Of a DNA stretch of 11,947 nt, positions 11,388 through 11,947 are shown one piece after another (position 1 is the first letter of the stretch; every line of letters begins with the position of its first letter). The DNA comes from an uncultured bacterium. Its GTDB lineage: Bacteria; Bacillota; Clostridia; Oscillospirales; Oscillospiraceae. A program made the translations under genes and the position numbers. The notes below the pieces were generated by a model. That model searched no databases, was not told the DNA's origin, and saw only the letters and a program-made list of their open reading frames with translations. The stretch spans positions 1 to 11,947 of the forward strand of contig CASEKM010000059.1 in NCBI GenBank assembly GCA_949288405.1, read 5' to 3'.

Positions 11388-11947
11388 ATGACAGTACCAT
11401 CGACAGTCTGCGGCCGCTTCGCCCCCAGTCCCAGCGGGCGGATGCACCTGGGCAACCTGTGGTCCTCCCTGCTGGCCTGGCTGGCCGCCCGCAGCGCCGG
11501 GGGCCGGGTGGTCCTCCGGCTGGAGGACCTGGACCCGGACCGGTGCACCCAGGCCTGGTGCGACCAGGTGATGCGGGACTATGCGTGGCTGGGCCTCACC
11601 TGGGACAATGAGCCGGTGTACCAGAGCCGCCGCACGGAGCTCTACCACGAGGCCTTCGCCCGGCTGGAGCGCCGCGGGCTCCTCTACCCCTGCTACTGCA
11701 CCCGGGCGGAGCGGCTGGCGGCCTCCGCCCCCCACCGCTCTGACGGAGCGGCGGTCTACGACGGCCGGTGCCGCCGCCTGTCCCCCCAGGAGCGGGACCA
11801 GCTGGCCAGGACCCGCCGTCCCGCCTGGCGGGTCACCGTGCCCCAGGCGGCCATCTCCTTTGACGACCGCATCCAGGGCCCCTTCGCCCAAGACCTGGCC
11901 CGGGACTGCGGCGACTTCATCCTCCGCCGGTCCGACGGGGTGTACGC
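11388..11947 (+). CDS. gluQ: Glutamyl-Q-tRNA(Asp) synthetase, N-terminal part (runs off the window)
   Basis: 186 complete codons from ATG 11388; AAAAGGAG (11372-11379) stands 8 bases before it. GluQRS charges glutamate onto the queuosine base of tRNA(Asp); it is a shortened glutamyl-tRNA synthetase without an anticodon domain. Seen: G-R-F-A-P-S-P-S-G-R-M-H-L-G-N (9-23, the HIGH-type nucleotide site), R-L-E-D-L-D-P-D-R (44-52, where GltX has E-D-T-D), and the zinc ligands typical of GluQRS, C102-Y-C104 with Y124 and C128 (Y-D-G-R-C). G-D-F-I-L-R-R-S-D-G-V-Y-A (175-187) precedes the cut. The L-E-D-L-D and C-x-C...Y-x3-C patterns favour GluQRS over an ordinary GltX. The gene is divergent from the sigma/anti-sigma operon. 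The KMSKS loop lies beyond the window, so completeness cannot be judged. Confidence 0.88.
   Translation, partial: MTVPSTVCGRFAPSPSGRMHLGNLWSSLLAWLAARSAGGRVVLRLEDLDPDRCTQAWCDQVMRDYAWLGLTWDNEPVYQSRRTELYHEAFARLERRGLLYPCYCTRAERLAASAPHRSDGAAVYDGRCRRLSPQERDQLARTRRPAWRVTVPQAAISFDDRIQGPFAQDLARDCGDFILRRSDGVY

Noticed and set aside
11388..11947. Ordinary glutamyl-tRNA synthetase (gltX)
   Set aside because: E-D-L-D instead of E-D-T-D and the C-x-C...Y-x3-C zinc pattern fit GluQRS better, though the C-terminal half is not in view.

Overview
The window looks like a chromosomal segment of a GC-rich anaerobic Clostridium-group bacterium (Oscillospiraceae, of the Flavonifractor/Pseudoflavonifractor/Lawsonibacter kind). 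The evidence is strong AGGAGG-type ribosome sites, heavy GCC/CTG/GGC codon use, an oxygen-independent ribonucleotide reductase, a BlaI/BlaR-type pair and an RsgI-type anti-sigma factor. The genus is an inference from gene content and style, not from a search.

Layout. (1) 1-712: 3' end of a class III ribonucleotide reductase gene (nrdD) with a C-terminal glutaredoxin-like domain, then a terminator. (2) 719-2876, minus strand: a two-gene operon of a metallophosphoesterase (TTG start) and a stand-alone DUF2156/lysyl-phosphatidylglycerol-synthase-C-like acyltransferase, with a recognisable promoter and a leader hairpin. (3) 3008-3530: tspO, sharing a bidirectional terminator with the convergent genes that follow. 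(4) 3536-6225, minus strand: a sodium:solute symporter and then an amidohydrolase, read from one sigma-A-type promoter whose -10 lies inside a perfect inverted repeat, with a hairpin between the two genes. (5) 6304-9000, plus strand: a BlaI-family repressor, an M56 (BlaR1/MecR1-like) membrane metalloprotease and a small hypothetical gene. Three copies of one 18-bp operator cover the promoter. The protease reading frame is broken by a single in-frame TAA, after which 241 codons stay open in the same frame. (6) 9019-11295, minus strand: an ECF-type sigma factor translationally coupled to an RsgI-like membrane anti-sigma factor with an Asn-Pro autocleavage motif and three PepSY-like repeats. (7) 11304-11947: 5' part of a glutamyl-Q-tRNA(Asp) synthetase gene (gluQ), cut by the window end.

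How the genes work together. Two separate membrane-signal-to-transcription modules stand back to back and convergent: BlaI/M56 protease, where proteolysis would relieve repression, and sigma/RsgI-like anti-sigma, where self-cleavage and then intramembrane proteolysis would release the sigma factor. Neither carries a known ligand domain such as a penicillin sensor. Both end in repeated extracytoplasmic modules of unknown specificity, and these are the most novel part of the window. The symporter and amidohydrolase plausibly form an uptake-and-hydrolysis pair. No tRNA, rRNA, CRISPR array or insertion sequence was seen.
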